Source of the DNA: Porticoccaceae bacterium
Lineage (GTDB): Bacteria; Pseudomonadota; Gammaproteobacteria; Pseudomonadales; Porticoccaceae
Assembly (NCBI GenBank): GCA_002591625.1
Contig: PCDB01000009.1
Span: 52,111 to 59,149 of the forward strand
Length of the DNA: 7,039 bases
Reading direction: 5' to 3'
The stretch's first letter is position 1. Each line of letters opens with the position of its first letter. Positions 6,279 through 7,039 of this stretch are shown one piece after another. The position numbers and the translations under genes were made by a program. Below the pieces are notes generated by a model. That model was not told the origin of the DNA. It saw only the letters and a program-made list of their open reading frames with translations, and ran no database searches.

Positions 6279-7039
6279 ATGGAAAGCGATCGTTACAGAG
6301 AAAAATATAATCGGCATTTATTGCCCCCTTGGGGAGATTTATCGTCCCTCGGGCAGGATCATTCGTCTTCGATTGTCGATAAAGGCGAGGGGGTTTATGT
6401 CTATGATTCGGAAGGCAATCGTCTGCTTGATGGGCCTGCGGGCATGTGGTGCATGCAATCCGGATATGGGCGAAAGGAGATAGCTGACGCTGTCGCGACT
6501 CAAATATTGAATCTTAGCTATGCCACCTCGTTTTCGTTGGTCAATCCGAGAGAAGTTGAACTCGCGGAACGCATTGCGAGTCAAACACCCGGAGACCTAA
6601 ATCGTGTCTTTTTTACTACTGGTGGATCAACTGCGGTGGATTCTGCATTGCGACTGTGTCAGCTGGCAAGAAACATCAGAGGTGAGCCAGACAGGAAACA
6701 TATTCTGACTCGAGAAAAAGCGTATCATGGCAGCACATATCTTTCAGCTTCGGTTACTGGTAAAGAGCGAGATAAGACTGCGATGGACACCATATCGGAG
6801 AATGTCCATTTTCTCTCGGCGCCATGTTTTTACTATCACCCCCAATTCGAGACCGAGGAATCATTTTGTGACTTTCTGATTCGGGAGTTGGAGGAAAAAA
6901 TAGAAGAAATCGGGGCCAAGAATATTATGTGTTTTATCGCGGAACCGATTCTTGCCAGTGGTGGGGTGATTGTCCCACCCGCTGATTACCATGTCAGATT
7001 TTGGGAAACGATAAAAAATCACGGCATCACCTATATAGC
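6279..7039 (+). CDS. Class III (omega) aminotransferase, 3' partial
   Basis: A pyridoxal-phosphate aminotransferase of class III that runs off the right edge; 253 residues are visible out of a usual 440-460. It would move an amino group from an omega-amino compound (for example a diamine, beta-alanine, taurine or GABA-like acid) to a keto acid. Visible features are the N-terminal GVYVYDSEGNRLLDGPAGMW (38-57), the phosphate-binding TTGGSTAVDSALRL (113-126), the aromatic YHGST (149-153) that stacks on the cofactor, and FIAEPILASGGVIVPP (219-234). The Schiff-base lysine and the substrate-carboxylate region lie beyond the window, so donor specificity cannot be judged. It resembles the SpuC / omega-amino acid:pyruvate group more than acetylornithine aminotransferases. 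It follows the amidotransferase by 18 bases with a good RBS, so it belongs to the same operon and may handle the amine or amino acid made by the earlier steps. Confidence 0.9.
   Translation, partial: MESDRYREKYNRHLLPPWGDLSSLGQDHSSSIVDKGEGVYVYDSEGNRLLDGPAGMWCMQSGYGRKEIADAVATQILNLSYATSFSLVNPREVELAERIASQTPGDLNRVFFTTGGSTAVDSALRLCQLARNIRGEPDRKHILTREKAYHGSTYLSASVTGKERDKTAMDTISENVHFLSAPCFYYHPQFETEESFCDFLIRELEEKIEEIGAKNIMCFIAEPILASGGVIVPPADYHVRFWETIKNHGITYI

Noticed and set aside
6229..6483. An 84-codon + strand open frame starting with ATG at 6229
   Set aside because: It overlaps the end of the amidotransferase and the start of the aminotransferase in another frame. The aminotransferase frame from 6279 carries clear class III motifs and is the real gene.

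Overview
The window is a compact stretch of six genes, all on the + strand, with no RNA genes, mobile elements or CRISPR arrays. Base composition is moderate (roughly mid-to-high 40s % GC by eye). The gene families (NDP-forming acyl-CoA ligase, PuuA-like gamma-glutamyl ligase, Rieske oxygenase, PuuB-like oxidase) point to an aerobic heterotrophic proteobacterium, possibly marine. That placement is inferred from gene content only; there is no rRNA or other phylogenetic marker.

Layout: (1) positions 1-1410, the C-terminal two thirds of an NDP-forming acyl-CoA synthetase, cut by the left edge; (2) 1412-2785, a glutamine-synthetase-fold ligase of the PuuA (gamma-glutamylpolyamine synthetase) type, one base after gene 1 and with its Shine-Dalgarno inside gene 1; (3) an AT-rich 116-base gap that may hold a promoter or operator; (4) 2902-4212, a Rieske-type oxygenase large subunit of the glycine betaine/carnitine oxygenase kind; (5) 4257-5540, an FAD-dependent DAO-family oxidase of the PuuB type; (6) 5550-6260, a stand-alone class I glutamine amidotransferase; (7) 6279 to the right edge, the N-terminal part of a class III (omega) aminotransferase. 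Genes 4-7 are separated by 44, 9 and 18 bases and look like one transcription unit; genes 1-2 are tightly coupled and may belong to it too.

Taken together this looks like a catabolic operon for a nitrogen compound. The PuuA-like ligase would attach gamma-glutamate to an amine, the PuuB-like oxidase would oxidise the protected amine, the amidotransferase-fold protein would plausibly remove the glutamyl group (or release ammonia), the aminotransferase would move the amino group to a keto acid, and the CoA ligase would activate the resulting carboxylate. The Rieske oxygenase is the extra element compared with the putrescine (Puu) pathway. The trio of GS-like ligase, class I amidotransferase and Rieske oxygenase recalls the aniline oxygenation systems (tdnQTA / atdA), but here the oxygenase resembles the alkylamine/quaternary-ammonium type. 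The substrate cannot be read from the sequence; this uncommon combination is the most interesting thing in the window.
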